Below are positions 48,773 to 60,162 of a DNA stretch of 64,000 nucleotides, in pieces. The stretch is from NCBI RefSeq assembly GCF_008831285.2, contig NC_045146.1:24507703-24571702 (forward strand), given 5' to 3'. The DNA is from Nymphaea colorata. Its lineage: Eukaryota > Streptophyta > Magnoliopsida > Nymphaeales > Nymphaeaceae. How positions within the stretch are numbered: position 1 is the first letter of the stretch; every line of letters begins with the position of its first letter. Below the pieces are notes generated by a model. The model saw only the letters and a list, made by a program, of their open reading frames with translations, searched no databases and was not told where the DNA came from. The position numbers and the translations under genes were made by a program.

Positions 48773-49840
48773 ATGGCGTCCGCGCTACCACCACCATCCT
48801 CTTCATCCTCCTCTGGGGCGCGGGACGAGGATCCCATTCTCTCCCACTGGTGCTACCAGTGCGACAAGCGGGTCGCGGTTGACCCCCTCCCCCACCAACC
48901 TGACATCGTCTGCCGAGAGTGCAATAACGGATTCGTCGAGCTCATCGCCGCCCCTCCTCCCCCGCCCGCCTCCAACACCGCGGCCGGTGGCAGCCGTCCG
49001 GAGCCCTCGTTCAATCGCCAGTTCCTGCAGATCCTCCGCCTTTTTGCGCACGCTGCCCAGATTGGCCGCCACCAACAATCTCCATCCCGGTCGAGGGACG
49101 AATCGCCTGCCGTCGCTAGCGGCAGCGGCGGGGTTAGTGGTAGTGACGATGGCGAACTGCCTTGGTATGGGATCGTGGAACCGGATTCGGCTGAGGCACC
49201 GGAAACCGATGATTTTCTGCGAATCGAACTCGATGATGGATGGGAGGAAGCGACCTTCGAAGGCGACGAGGAAGAAGACGACGACGAAGAGCAGGGGCCG
49301 CAGGAGAATGAGGGGCAGAGGCAGGGCCGGCGTGACGTTGTGCGGGTTCGGATCAGAGATCGGAGCTTGCAGTTCTCCGGCAGCGGCCGGGCGATCGATT
49401 GGCAGGAGATCCTTGGAGGACTGGAGGACAACAGCATCGAATTGAGGGTGGAATTCCCCGGAAGAGAAGGGGAACGGTACGTGGGGAACCCAGAGGACTA
49501 CGTCGATGCGGCCGGATATGAGGTTGTGCTGCAGAATTTGACGGAGAACGAGGGTGGTACGAGGAAAGGGGCGCCGCCTGCTTCACGATCGGCCATCCTT
49601 GGCCTGCCGACCGTCACCTTGGGCAAGGACGGGGAGAATCAATTGTGTGCTATTTGCAAAGAAGGGGCTTCTGCGGGTGACAAGGGAAGAGCACTGCCCT
49701 GCAGACATGTCTACCATGAAGAATGCATTCTCCCTTGGTTGAACTCCAGAAATTCTTGCCCTGTTTGTAGGTATGAGCTCCCGACAGATGATGCAGAGTA
49801 TGAAGAGCAGAGGAAAAGGATGGGTGGCTCCTTTATGTGA
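48773..49840 (+). CDS. CIP8: RING-H2 E3 ubiquitin ligase, CIP8-like
   Basis: This is a single-exon gene of 355 codons. The frame is open upstream but without an ATG, so the first ATG, 48773 (CCATGG), is the start. The N-terminal zinc ribbon has Cys 27, 30, 47 and 50 (HWCYQC ... CREC). A FLQILRLFAHA block follows, then an acidic stretch (EGDEEEDDDEEQ), then IDWQEILGGLEDNSIELR and the GNPEDYVDAAGYE region. The RING-H2 finger uses Cys 292, 295, 310, His 312, 315 and Cys 318, 329, 332, a complete C3H2C3 set. The protein ends soon after, at DDAEYEEQRK. This order matches Arabidopsis COP1-interacting protein 8, which binds COP1 and promotes HY5 ubiquitination in vitro, linking it to light signalling. 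RDUF/RING1-type ligases are related, but I see no DUF1117 here. No oddities in the frame. Confidence 0.92.
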   Translation: MASALPPPSSSSSSGARDEDPILSHWCYQCDKRVAVDPLPHQPDIVCRECNNGFVELIAAPPPPPASNTAAGGSRPEPSFNRQFLQILRLFAHAAQIGRHQQSPSRSRDESPAVASGSGGVSGSDDGELPWYGIVEPDSAEAPETDDFLRIELDDGWEEATFEGDEEEDDDEEQGPQENEGQRQGRRDVVRVRIRDRSLQFSGSGRAIDWQEILGGLEDNSIELRVEFPGREGERYVGNPEDYVDAAGYEVVLQNLTENEGGTRKGAPPASRSAILGLPTVTLGKDGENQLCAICKEGASAGDKGRALPCRHVYHEECILPWLNSRNSCPVCRYELPTDDAEYEEQRKRMGGSFM

Positions 49841-52528
49841 GATGTCCCCTTTGATAGTGGGTGACAGTGAGTAGAATTGGAGGTGTGGCTCTGCCAATGG
49901 TGATGATTCATCAAGAATTTCGTGTTTATTGTTGTTGTTGTTGCTACTGCTGCTGTTAGTAATAACTATGAGCAATGTTGTATATAATTTGTGTTTCAGT
50001 TTCCTTCTTTTGTTAATTTCTGTTTCATAACTTGGTACTGTTTGTTGTTTTTTCCTTTATACGTTTTTCCTTTTCCCTTTGATGTATTCTCGTAGCGTAG
50101 AATCGCGTCCATCTGGTTCGTTTCTTACTTCCCTTTGCTTTCGTACCTTTGTTTATCAACTTTCTGTGGTGTTTGGCTGCGTAATCTTTGCCTTTTGCTT
50201 TCTTGTTCCTTCTATAGGTTCCCAGTTCTGGGTTTTGATCATCTTTAAGAAAGGAAAACAACTTGGCAGATTAAATGTAAGGCTCGTGGATGCTATTACC
50301 TGTTACGATTAGTGCCGTCGTTTCTTGGTGCTGCAGTCTTTTTCTTTTTTCTTTCTGAGCTATTATTATAGAGAACTATTCTTTGTTCCTCTAGTGGTTC
50401 CCTTTTGAATCAAATTTTTATGTTAATAATAATAGTTCTGAACCGTTCCTTCACTTTGTTAGCTTCTATCGGTTTCTAACAATAATGTTTCTACAGCTTC
50501 AGGGATTTCCTAATCTGTCTAATGATTTCTACTGTGTTTCTTCATAAACGTTTCACTGTCTTCTAATTTGTTCCTTCTCTTGTTCTCCTCTCTTCAAAGG
50601 GTTTATTTCCTCCTTGATAAATTCGAGGATCATGTGGAGTAATAAAAATTTCATGGAACTTTTTTCGTACATAGGTGGGGAGTGGGGACCGGTTTCCCCT
50701 ATTTTAGTTGCCGATCATGTTTAGTTTTACGGTTCATTTGCATTATCTGTTGATAGAAAAATTTTTAATAATGCGTTCATGTTCTTGTAGTCATATTCTT
50801 TTATGTTTTTCAAGAAACATGCTTCCCAGTCAAAGGATTGCAGGAGAACAGCAAGACTCTTACCCAGTTGTCTGGCTTGCAAACTATGCTCATTGCTCAT
50901 TATTTTCTTTTCAGCTGTCAAGTGATGCCAATATATATTGCAAAAATTTTAAATTTGAAGTCATCATCCTCAGTATCCTATTGGGTCTCGGTGATTATTT
51001 TCAACTATATATATGTAAAATTTTAGGAATCACATTTTCATTCTGTGAGGACTTATCAGTTTTAGATTAGTGGATGTAGTTTCTCCAATTGTCTATTCAT
51101 CTCGACGACCTTATCTTTAGCCCATTTGTCCGTTGAAAATGCTGTTAGTTGGCGAGCATTTTATATGTTTGTGGAACTTGTGCTTTGAGCTATGTGGGTT
51201 GCCTTTTTCTTCAAAAAAGTTAGCAGCTATTACTTTTGTTTCTTTTTTATCCTTGTTTTCAACTTTTAGGTTCATCTGTTATATGTGCATTCATAGATGA
51301 CAACTTCAGGTTTGTCTTTGGCTAAATGGTAGATAATTAAGGCATGCATGGACATTGCTAACTTACAGATGTTAGTAAATTGGACATACTTCCTTAAGTT
51401 TGAAGCCCAACAGGGCATCTCTTGCAAGGGGTTAGAGCTGAGTGTACTTCCAGATGGTTGACGGGAACCTCATGGGATTTATCAGCCAGAGGTGTTGTCA
51501 TAGATGAAGGAACTTTACATATCTTGTCAAGTGAAGATGATGGACATTATCAATTGTTCAGCTTACACTTTAGCTCATTATGTACCAATCAGAGGCCTTT
51601 CAATGCATGGTCATGGATGAAGAGGATTTTATTTTGTCCAGAGAAAATGAACATTATAGTTTAGCTTGCCGTTTTTTTCTATTATCCTAGTTTTCTTCTT
51701 GGTTTTCGACATTACTTTCACACAATTAATTGACAAATTTTCCTGTAGCAGTGGTGCCCGTCCAGATGATACGTTGTTTTTTGTTGCCCTTCCTGAGGTC
51801 AGAGTTGGTGTCTGCCGTAAGTAAACCTAAGGGTTGGTACAGGAGGTGTAGAGATAAATCTTACCTCTGAGATGGCAGGTGCAGCTAGTGATGTAGTTTT
51901 CCTATATTTGCATCAGCATGAAATTGTTGTCAAAATATGTGTGTTGATAACTTTTCTAAAACAACTCAGTTTGTGCATATGTTGTGAATAGTTTACAGTA
52001 GTCGCTATGATTGATATGTTCTGCGTACAATTTTAATTTCTTTCAGTAATACCATGAAGGATATACACATCAGACTTTCAAATGTGTATCAATATGCATA
52101 GCTCAAGATACTTAAATGATAAAATGGTTGGAAATAAGGGCGTTGTTGAAGGGCCTTCAATTTTGAAGGCCACGGATCATTTGAATGTCCCAGAATTGCC
52201 CTTATGCAGCATGGTCGGACCTTTTCAGCTCAGGTTTAATTACAAATGCTTAACAGTCTCTTCATCATTTTATTCTTTTATTGTTTTTCGTATGATGAAG
52301 TCACATCATGGAATGCGAGTCCTACTCCGTGGCTGCTGCAAACTTTTGTTGCTTAGCTTATACGAAGAGCAATACTAATCAAACACTTGGTTAAGATGAT
52401 CCCATAAGAAGAAACAGGAATATACCTGTTTGAAGGTTTGTGATGAATTATTACTATAAAAGAAATGGAATATTCTGCATTTGATGCGGTATATCCCTAT
52501 CATTGCGCACGGGGCACCGCCCATGTCT
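49841..52528. other. 3' flank of CIP8-like gene and spacer
   Basis: A GTT/GCT-rich patch at 49926-49957 probably lies in the 3' untranslated region of the RING gene. The remainder is AT-rich with short frames lacking domains, such as 50708-51070 and 52082-52378. The retrotransposon is inserted at the right end. Confidence 0.5.
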
Positions 52529-52533
52529 GTATT
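52529..52533. repeat. Target site duplication, left copy (GTATT)
   Basis: GTATT directly precedes the TG of the left LTR and matches 63048-63052 after the CA of the right LTR. Five bases is the length normal for Ty3/gypsy insertion. Confidence 0.9.
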
Positions 52534-55418
52534 TGTAAAACCCACGACGTTAATCCTTCCGTTTTCTTTTGAAACTGCCCATTTTCATTATAAAAGGAAT
52601 AATATGGAAAGAAGACGAATGATTTTCTAACTGAAAAGAATTAAAGGGATGAGAAAGGAAATCAAGAGGCAGTTTCCTTTCTTGTGAGAAACTGAAAAGA
52701 AAAAAAACGGATGACAATTAAGAAGGCCTGTAGAGGGTTATTTAACCCCATGTTTCAGAAAATGATCATTTCTTTTACTGCATTCACAGAGGAAAAAGCT
52801 CAACGGCAAAGACTTTGAGAGAAAGAGGGAGAAGGTGAGGAAGAGATCCTCATTTGTGCTGCTGGAAAGGAACGAGAAGCAAAAAGAGGTTGCTGCTGGA
52901 AATCAATCTCGATTAGAAGGTATGGGGATTTTCAGCCATGATTGAAGCATGAAGCCATGTATTTTGATCTCTTATGGATACCTATATACTTAGAAGATGA
53001 ATCCATGTAGAGAAATTTCAGTCATAAACGTGAAGCCTCTGTATTTTGGTTTTCTGTACGTATGCTACTTATGTTCATCCGTGAGAACCCTAAAACTGAG
53101 TATGAATTTCTATGTTATGGGCTTCGTTCAAGGATTTGACCAAACCGCATGAAAGTTATGACCGGAGGCATGTTAGTCTTTGTTAGGTTTTGGAACCTCT
53201 CGGATGTTCATGTGATGTTGTTTCTCTTTTCTGATTTTTTTTTAAAGAGAGCATGTTAGATATGAAGGTGAAGCATGTCGTTCTATGTTGCTACGTTGTT
53301 TCTTCTTGTAGTTATTTCATTCATGAGAAATCAAGACTAGAGTAACATAGCAGATATCTCTGAGATGAAGGAGACGTTAGAGAAATCAAACCAACTTCAA
53401 TAAAATTATATACAGAACCCTCACGGAGGGTTTGACCATGGAATTTGATATATAGAATGTCAGTGGGAAGACTCTATTGTCCAGAACGACGTCGACAGAG
53501 GGCAACGCCTGCTCTGCTCGACATACAGTAAAGGAAAAACCAACATACAGAAAGGAGGAAAGGAAGGAAACACAATGAGTTTGCCAACGAATAGAGGCAA
53601 TCGCCCAACCAATTGGAAAACCAGCCATTGTTCCTCACGCTGGTTGAGTAAAGGTGAAACGCAGCGTCCTCCTCCTACCGTTTCTCTTCGTTGATGGTTC
53701 ATCCCCGTCGCAGCGAAGGTGGAGACTAAGAGCCATTGAAGCATCGGCTCTTGGGTAGACTGCCTTCCCCACGCTGGTGCAAAATGAGGGCAGAGGAAGC
53801 GGCGATTTTTAGGAGGGAAATGTCGGACGGTCGGTGGGCGGCGCCATAGGACCCGAGCGTTGGAGCTCGCGAGAGGAAGGCGCTCCTCTCTCTCTGGTTT
53901 GTTCCCCCCCTTTGAACAAGGAGGAAGATCCACCGCCGGGCGAGGAAGGTGCTGTTGTGAAGAGAGAAAGCCAACGAGAAAAAGAAGAGGAGCTCCCTTA
54001 CGAAGAGAGAGAAAACGCGGGTGAGAAATGAAGAAAACGAGTGGGTTTCGTTTTTATAACAAGACTCAAAAATTACAAAGCGGGTCCACCTCTTAAGCAG
54101 AATTCACGAAAAGGCTGTTAAAATTTTTAATCATTCATGCCGCAACGTTTTTGCTAAAAACATCTTCAAAAAAAGGGGTCCGCAAAAGTTATTTTCTATA
54201 AGAACCAAAGAACTCTTTCGAAATTGTGAATCAGTACCCTTTGAATTCTTAAAATTGTCAAAAGAGGGTTTTTATAAATTGGTTTGCAATTTCGATGGAA
54301 AAACCGTAATTTTATGTATTATTGCTCTGTGGTACCTTTTGTATTATTTAAATTTCAGGAATAGGGGTATTGAACCCCCTTGTTTTGAAATGGTGATTGT
54401 TGTGTTTAGTCTGGATGTGATATGCTCTATATTAGTGCACGTATTATCGATTTTGTTTTGGTGCCATTAAATTAAGATTTAAAATGGTTGAATTATTCTG
54501 TTTGGGAAACCGAGCCTGAGGGCGGTTTCTGAGAGGGGTATTAGACAAGGTCTAGTAAGGAGAAACCCTCACTTTTGAAATTCGAAGGCGAAACGTGGGC
54601 TTTGTGCGATGGTTTATGCGAGTGCGAGCTTTCTGTTTTACCCAGTGTTTGGTTTCGTCCCGGGAGGTAGTGGTCACACTCCTCTGGCTGTACTGGAGGG
54701 CCCACAGGGTATTGGGCGGCACAAGGGCTCGGGATTCTGTTCTGTTTCTGTTTGGGAGCGAGACTCCTGGTCTCTCCACCCGGGTTCCTAGAGAGACCAT
54801 GCTGCTGCAGCGGCGATCTGGGATATCTCAGGAGGCTTCACTTCAGGTGCCCTCGATCCGTTGGATCGCCTGGTGAAGAGATGTTCTGTTCTGCCCGTGA
54901 GTGCCCACGGGGATTTCTGTTGCTCGGCACGATGACCATGACATTGTCAGAGAACCACGGTTGGAAGCCTACGAAAATTTGGAGGTTGTGCACACCTCAT
55001 TCTGTCTTTGGTGATATGATATGTGTTAAGTTTTAGAAAACTTATGGATTGTAGTTTATAAGGCCTTTTTGGAATCGTTATACGAAATTAAACATTATTT
55101 TGGGCCATGTTTCATTCATGGCTGGATTTTCTCATACTCAGAGGAATTCTGACCTTTCTTTCTATCTCTACAGGTAGTCCTTGATAGATTTTGGCTTTGG
55201 AGTGACGACCTTGGTCTTGTGATGGACGGGCATTGGCATTCTGGACACTGCGTCGGTTTTGGGGACTTGTGTTTATTTTGGTTGTTTGGGTCCATTTGTT
55301 TTATTTTAATACGGTGCATTTGTTTATGTTTTGGTCATGACTCAGTGTTGCTTCCGCTATGATTTATGTTAATAATAAAAAAAAAAAAAAAATTGTTGTC
55401 AAAAATTGGGTCGTGACA
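52534..55418 (+). repeat. Left (5') LTR
   Basis: The LTR starts TGTAAAACCC and ends CGTGACA, 2885 bp. Compared with the right LTR I saw no base substitution: the only differences are an A-run near 52701 (8 against 7) and an A-run near 55377 (16 against 17). Short frames inside the LTRs are duplicated in both copies and have no recognisable domain, so I do not call them genes. Confidence 0.95.
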
Positions 55419-55422
55419 ACTT

Positions 55423-55434
55423 TGGTATCAGAGC
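55423..55434 (+). promoter_or_regulatory. Primer-binding site (initiator tRNA-Met)
   Basis: TGGTATCAGAGC starts four bases after the left LTR. It is the standard plant retrotransposon sequence complementary to the 3' end of initiator tRNA-Met and would prime minus-strand synthesis. Confidence 0.92.
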
Positions 55435-55612
55435 ACAGTGTCTAGAGTCCATGTCCAATGCCAGTGTCGATCACAAGTAGAGGAAGGTCATCCAAACCTG
55501 TTAAAGAAGGGTGTTTAGATTTCGATGTAAAAATTGAGTTTCATATTTTTGTGGTAGTTTTAATAAAGTGCTTTATGTATTCATAATTATTTTCTCTGTG
55601 CGGTGTAGTTCA

Positions 55613-58600
55613 ATGGCACGCACTAGAGGAGGGAGTGTTAGTGGAGGAAGGAGAACTCCTCGCAACAATGGAAACCGGAACACAGAGGCTCATCCTACTG
55701 GACCTAGGACGCCTGGCAGAAACATCCAACAACAACAGACATTCATCATGAACACTTTGCAGATGATGACAGGATTGATGTATGGCCTGACGCAGAATAC
55801 ATCTTCAGGAGGAACAAGTACGGATACAAACAGAACGACTAATGGTGAGGCAAGGGGAGTAACTCACCAACAGTTTATGAACTTGCACCCTCCGACGTTC
55901 CATGGGAAAGGCACAGCTGATGATGCTGAACAGTGGATAATAGAAACTGAGGAAATCTTTTCCACCCTGGAAGTGCCTGACAACAAGAAGGTTCGATATG
56001 GAACTTTTATGCTAAAAGGAGATGCTAAGGAATGGTGGCGGACTCAACGGGAATTGAAGTTCGCAAATCACGAAGCGACTTGGGCAGAATTCAAGGAAGC
56101 CTTCACACATGCCTATATCCCAACTTTCACACGGGAGAAATGCATGCAAGAATTCTTGGAGCTTCAGCAAGGGAGTTTGAGTTTGCATGAGTACGTCGTC
56201 AAATTCAGACATCTGGAAAAATATTGCCTACATGTGTATACTACTGATGCGGACCGAGCAAATAAGTTCGTCAGAGGACTTAAAGACGGGTTGCAGAACC
56301 AAGTAATTAGTAGTCGTCCGAGGGATCTAGACGACGCTATCGACATGGCCACACGTCTTGAGGAAGGCTGGAACAGGATGCAAGGGACAGATAGGAAGAG
56401 TGAATCTCTGCGACCCAGGTCGGGACCTGACATGTTTAAGAGAAGGCGCAGTGACAGGGGAAACCAATGGGACAGATTCAAGAGACAGAGGCCATCGACA
56501 TCCAGGGGGGACAGTGAATGCCCCAAGTGTCATCGCCAACATCCTGGTAAACCATGTTACAGAGATATCGGAGCATGTCTTTACTGTGGAGCACAAGGTC
56601 ATTTTATTCGTGAGTGCCCAAAGAAGAAAGAGGTAGAGCAGAGGCGTAGTGCAACCAATCAGCCAGCAGAAAAGAAGGTACCTGGCAGAGTTTACGCGAC
56701 CACGGTTGAAGAGTTGAAACCTACTGACGTAATTGAAGGTACCCTTCTTGTACAATCTCATTGGGCTCATGTTTTGTTTGATTCTGGAGCATCGCATTCT
56801 TTTGTTGCTAAGAGTTTTGCTGAACTTTTAAAGTTAGAAAGAAAGAATATGCCTTATCAATTGTTAGTCGCTACACCTATGGGAAACAAAGACACATGCA
56901 GAACGTATTTAGAAAATGTGAAAATAGAAATACATGAACATTTATTACCAGCACAGTTAGTGGTAATGAATATGTTGGGGTATGACGTAATCCTAGGAAT
57001 GGATTGGTTATACCATCACTACGCAACGATAGATTGCAGAAAAAAGAAGCTGAAGATTCAGTTGGAGAATGGTCAAAGGTTCGAATTTAGGGTAAAAACA
57101 CCCCAAGATCAAAGAAAGTTAGTTGTCTCAGCAGTTAAGGCAAGGAAATACATGGAAAATGGGTGCACTGCATATTTGGTTAGCATGGACGCAATCGAGC
57201 AGAAATTAAAACCCATTAGTGAGGTGCATACGGTGAAGGACTATGCAGACGTGTTTCCTGAAGATTTACCTGGATTACCTCCTGTACGAGAGGTGGAGTT
57301 TGGCATCGAATTGATACCAGGAACTGCACCTATTTCTAAGGCTCCATACAGAATGGCACCAGCAGAACTAAAAGAATTAAAGAAACAGATCCAAGATTTG
57401 GCCAGCAAAGGATTTATTCGTCCAAGTGTGTCACCTTGGGGAGCACCAGTCTTGTTTGTAAAGAAAAAAGATGGGTCAATGCGGTTGTGTATTGACTATC
57501 GCATGTTGAATCAGGTTACAATCAAGAACAAATATCCATTGCCTAGAATCGAAGATTTATTCGATCAATTAAAGGAAGCAAAGGTGTTTTCTAAGATAGA
57601 CTTGAGGTCGGGATACCATCAATTGCGAATTAAGGAAGAAGATATTCCCAAAACAGCATTTCGCACACGTTATGGGCATTATGAGTTTCGAGTGATGCCT
57701 TTTGGACTCACAAATGCCCCAGCAGCTTTTATGGGTCTCATGAATCGGATATTTCATGAGTACTTAGACCGATTCGTTATAGTATTCATTGATGATGTGC
57801 TAGTATACTCCGAGTGTGAAGCGATGCATGCGGCACATCTCGAGTTAGTGATGAGGATTTTGAGAGAAAATCAACTGTATGCCAAATATTCCAAGTGTGA
57901 GTTTTGGCTTGACAAAGTGAATTTCTTGGGACATGTAATATCTAAGGAGGGAGTGGCAGTTGATCCGGCCAAAGTGGAAGCTGTACAACAATGGAATGCG
58001 CCAACTAATGTGTCAGAAATCAGAAGTTTTCTTGGCTTGGCAGGTTACTACAGAAAGTTCATCAAGGATTTTTCGAAGATTGCAACTCCATTGACTAAAC
58101 TGTTACGGAAAGGAGTGAAATTTACGTGGACAGAGGATTGTCAGAAGAGTTTTCAGATGTTGAAAGACAGTTTGACTAGTGCCCCAATTCTAACACTGCC
58201 AAATGGGAGGAAAGGATTTGTGGTGTATACCGATGCTTCGGGAACAGGATATGGAGCGGTGCTTATGCAAAAGGACAATGTTATAGCTTATGCCTCTAGA
58301 CAACTAAAACAACACGAGAAGAACTATCCAACACATGATTTGGAATTAGGAGCGGTGGTGTTTGCACTAAAAATATGGAGACATTACCTATATGGTGTGG
58401 AATTTGAAGTATTTTCTGACCATAAATCCCTCAAATATTTGTTCTCACAGAAAGAATTAAACCTAAGACAAAGAAGATGGCTGGAATATCTCAAAGATTA
58501 CGACTTTGAAATAAAGTATCATCCAGGAAAGGCCAATGTGGTAGCCGATGCACTCAGCAGAAAGACGACTGCTAAAGCTAGTGGACTATTAATGCAGACA

Positions 58601-59056
58601 TGGAATTTGGTGGAAGACTTGGAAAAATGGCATCCATTGCGAGATGATAATGGAAAGGTGAAGTGTGCAGGAATAATTCGAGATAGCTTCCTTGATGAGA
58701 TTATTGAGAAACAAAAACAGAGCCCGGAATATGCGAAGTTGAAACTTGAATGTCACAAGAAAGAAGAAACTCCTTATTTGGAGGACGAGGATGGATCCGT
58801 GTGGTTCAATGGTAGATTGTGGGTTCCGAATGATCCTGAAGTGAAGAACAAGTTATTAGAAGAGGCACACAAGACAAGATACACCATACATCCAGGAAGC
58901 ACAAAGATGTATCAAAATTTAAGGATAAACTTCTGGTGGCCAGGAATGAAGAAAGAGATTGCTGAGTTCGTCTCACGATGCTTGGTGTGTCAACAGGTTA
59001 AAGTGGAACATCAGAAACCAGGTGGATTGATGCAACAGATAGAAATTCCTCAATGA
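55613..59056 (+). CDS. Retrotransposon gag-pol, first part (interrupted by TGA)
   Basis: The frame is open from 55568 without an ATG; the first ATG is 55613, giving 1147 codons to a TGA. Gag occupies about the first 290 residues. A CCHC zinc knuckle lies at 322-335 ([14 protein letters not shown]). Protease has the DSGA motif at Asp 390. Reverse transcriptase has the IDD motif with Asp 727 and 728. RNase H begins with YTDASG (Asp 874) and includes [11 protein letters not shown]. The integrase zinc-binding region (paired His, then CLVC) comes last, and the frame stops shortly before the integrase catalytic core. Gag and pol share one frame, as in many plant Ty3/gypsy elements. The stop would remove most of the integrase from any polyprotein. 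Confidence 0.93.
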   Translation: MARTRGGSVSGGRRTPRNNGNRNTEAHPTGPRTPGRNIQQQQTFIMNTLQMMTGLMYGLTQNTSSGGTSTDTNRTTNGEARGVTHQQFMNLHPPTFHGKGTADDAEQWIIETEEIFSTLEVPDNKKVRYGTFMLKGDAKEWWRTQRELKFANHEATWAEFKEAFTHAYIPTFTREKCMQEFLELQQGSLSLHEYVVKFRHLEKYCLHVYTTDADRANKFVRGLKDGLQNQVISSRPRDLDDAIDMATRLEEGWNRMQGTDRKSESLRPRSGPDMFKRRRSDRGNQWDRFKRQRPSTSRGDSECPKCHRQHPGKPCYRDIGACLYCGAQGHFIRECPKKKEVEQRRSATNQPAEKKVPGRVYATTVEELKPTDVIEGTLLVQSHWAHVLFDSGASHSFVAKSFAELLKLERKNMPYQLLVATPMGNKDTCRTYLENVKIEIHEHLLPAQLVVMNMLGYDVILGMDWLYHHYATIDCRKKKLKIQLENGQRFEFRVKTPQDQRKLVVSAVKARKYMENGCTAYLVSMDAIEQKLKPISEVHTVKDYADVFPEDLPGLPPVREVEFGIELIPGTAPISKAPYRMAPAELKELKKQIQDLASKGFIRPSVSPWGAPVLFVKKKDGSMRLCIDYRMLNQVTIKNKYPLPRIEDLFDQLKEAKVFSKIDLRSGYHQLRIKEEDIPKTAFRTRYGHYEFRVMPFGLTNAPAAFMGLMNRIFHEYLDRFVIVFIDDVLVYSECEAMHAAHLELVMRILRENQLYAKYSKCEFWLDKVNFLGHVISKEGVAVDPAKVEAVQQWNAPTNVSEIRSFLGLAGYYRKFIKDFSKIATPLTKLLRKGVKFTWTEDCQKSFQMLKDSLTSAPILTLPNGRKGFVVYTDASGTGYGAVLMQKDNVIAYASRQLKQHEKNYPTHDLELGAVVFALKIWRHYLYGVEFEVFSDHKSLKYLFSQKELNLRQRRWLEYLKDYDFEIKYHPGKANVVADALSRKTTAKASGLLMQTWNLVEDLEKWHPLRDDNGKVKCAGIIRDSFLDEIIEKQKQSPEYAKLKLECHKKEETPYLEDEDGSVWFNGRLWVPNDPEVKNKLLEEAHKTRYTIHPGSTKMYQNLRINFWWPGMKKEIAEFVSRCLVCQQVKVEHQKPGGLMQQIEIPQ

Positions 59057-59074
59057 AAATGGGAAGACATCACC

Positions 59075-60115
59075 ATGGACTTTGTAGTGGGGTTACCACG
59101 TACTCGACGACAACACGATGCTATTTGGGTAGTGGTTGACCGCCTAACAAAATCTGCACATTTTCTTCCGATCAAGATTTCACAATCACTAGAAAGTCTG
59201 GCAGATTTGTATGTGGATGAAATTGTGAGACTTCATGGAATCCCTAAATCAATAATCTCTGACAGAGATCCAAGATTTACATCTAAGTTTTGGAGAAGGT
59301 TACAGGAAGCATTGGGAACAAAATTGAAACTGAGTACAGCATTTCATCCGCAAACAGATGGACAGTCTGAGCGAACCATCCAGACTCTTGAAGATATGTT
59401 AAGGGCTTGTGTTTTGCAATGGAAGGGTGAATGGGACAAACATGTGAAGTTGGCTGAATTTGCCTACAACAACAGCTATCACTCTAGCATTGGAATGGCT
59501 CCGTTTGAAGCTCTTTATGGCCGACCTTGTAGATCACCATCATGTTGGACAGAGATAGGAGACAACAAGATTGAGGATCCTTTGGTGATTCAACACTACA
59601 CTGATCAAGTCAATATGATTAGAAAGAAACTTTTGGCTGCTCAGAGTCGACAAAAGAGTTATGCAGACCAACGACGAAGAGAGTTGGCTTTTGAAGCAGG
59701 AGATCATGTCTTTGTCAAGATATCACCCACCAAAAGTGTTTTTCGATTCGGAAAGAAGGGAAAATTGAGCCCAAGATACATTGGTCCATTCGAGATTTTG
59801 GAAAAAGTTGGAGAGGTTGCATATCGAATTGCACTTCCACCGCAGTATAGTCATGTTCATCCAGTATTTCACGTGTCGATGTTAAGGAAGTATGTACCTG
59901 ATCCTTCGCATGTGATAGACTATGAAGAAGTCGATTTGCAAGAGGACTTGACAACCGAGGAAAAGCCGTTTCGAATCATAGACCGAAAGGAGCATGTATT
60001 GCGAAAGAAGACAATCCCACTAGTTCAAGTGGAATGGCAGCATCATGGCATCAAAGAATGCACGTGGGAGCCAGAAGAAGACATGAGAAAGAGTTACCCT
60101 CAATTGTTTCAATAA
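59075..60115 (+). CDS. Retrotransposon integrase core and chromodomain-like C-terminus
   Basis: This frame of 346 codons is in phase with the upstream gag-pol frame and starts at the first ATG, six codons after the TGA. It holds the integrase catalytic triad (Asp in [12 protein letters not shown], Asp in ISDRDPRF, Glu in [10 protein letters not shown]), a GPY-type module ([16 protein letters not shown]) and a C-terminal segment with [11 protein letters not shown] and CTWEPEEDM, resembling the degenerate chromodomain of Tekay-type chromoviruses. It probably is not translated separately; it is the 3' part of a polyprotein gene broken by a stop. Confidence 0.9.
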   Translation: MDFVVGLPRTRRQHDAIWVVVDRLTKSAHFLPIKISQSLESLADLYVDEIVRLHGIPKSIISDRDPRFTSKFWRRLQEALGTKLKLSTAFHPQTDGQSERTIQTLEDMLRACVLQWKGEWDKHVKLAEFAYNNSYHSSIGMAPFEALYGRPCRSPSCWTEIGDNKIEDPLVIQHYTDQVNMIRKKLLAAQSRQKSYADQRRRELAFEAGDHVFVKISPTKSVFRFGKKGKLSPRYIGPFEILEKVGEVAYRIALPPQYSHVHPVFHVSMLRKYVPDPSHVIDYEEVDLQEDLTTEEKPFRIIDRKEHVLRKKTIPLVQVEWQHHGIKECTWEPEEDMRKSYPQLFQ

Positions 60116-60150
60116 GGTACGCTCAAATTTCGAGGACGAAATTTCTTTTT

Positions 60151-60162
60151 AGGGGGGGAGGA
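60151..60162 (+). promoter_or_regulatory. Polypurine tract
   Basis: AGGGGGGGAGGA lies immediately before the TG of the right LTR, where plus-strand DNA synthesis is primed. Confidence 0.92.

Noticed and set aside
53386-55319. Frames of 60-157 codons inside the left LTR, repeated in the right LTR
   Set aside because: They are identical in both LTRs simply because the LTRs are copies. None resembles a known protein.
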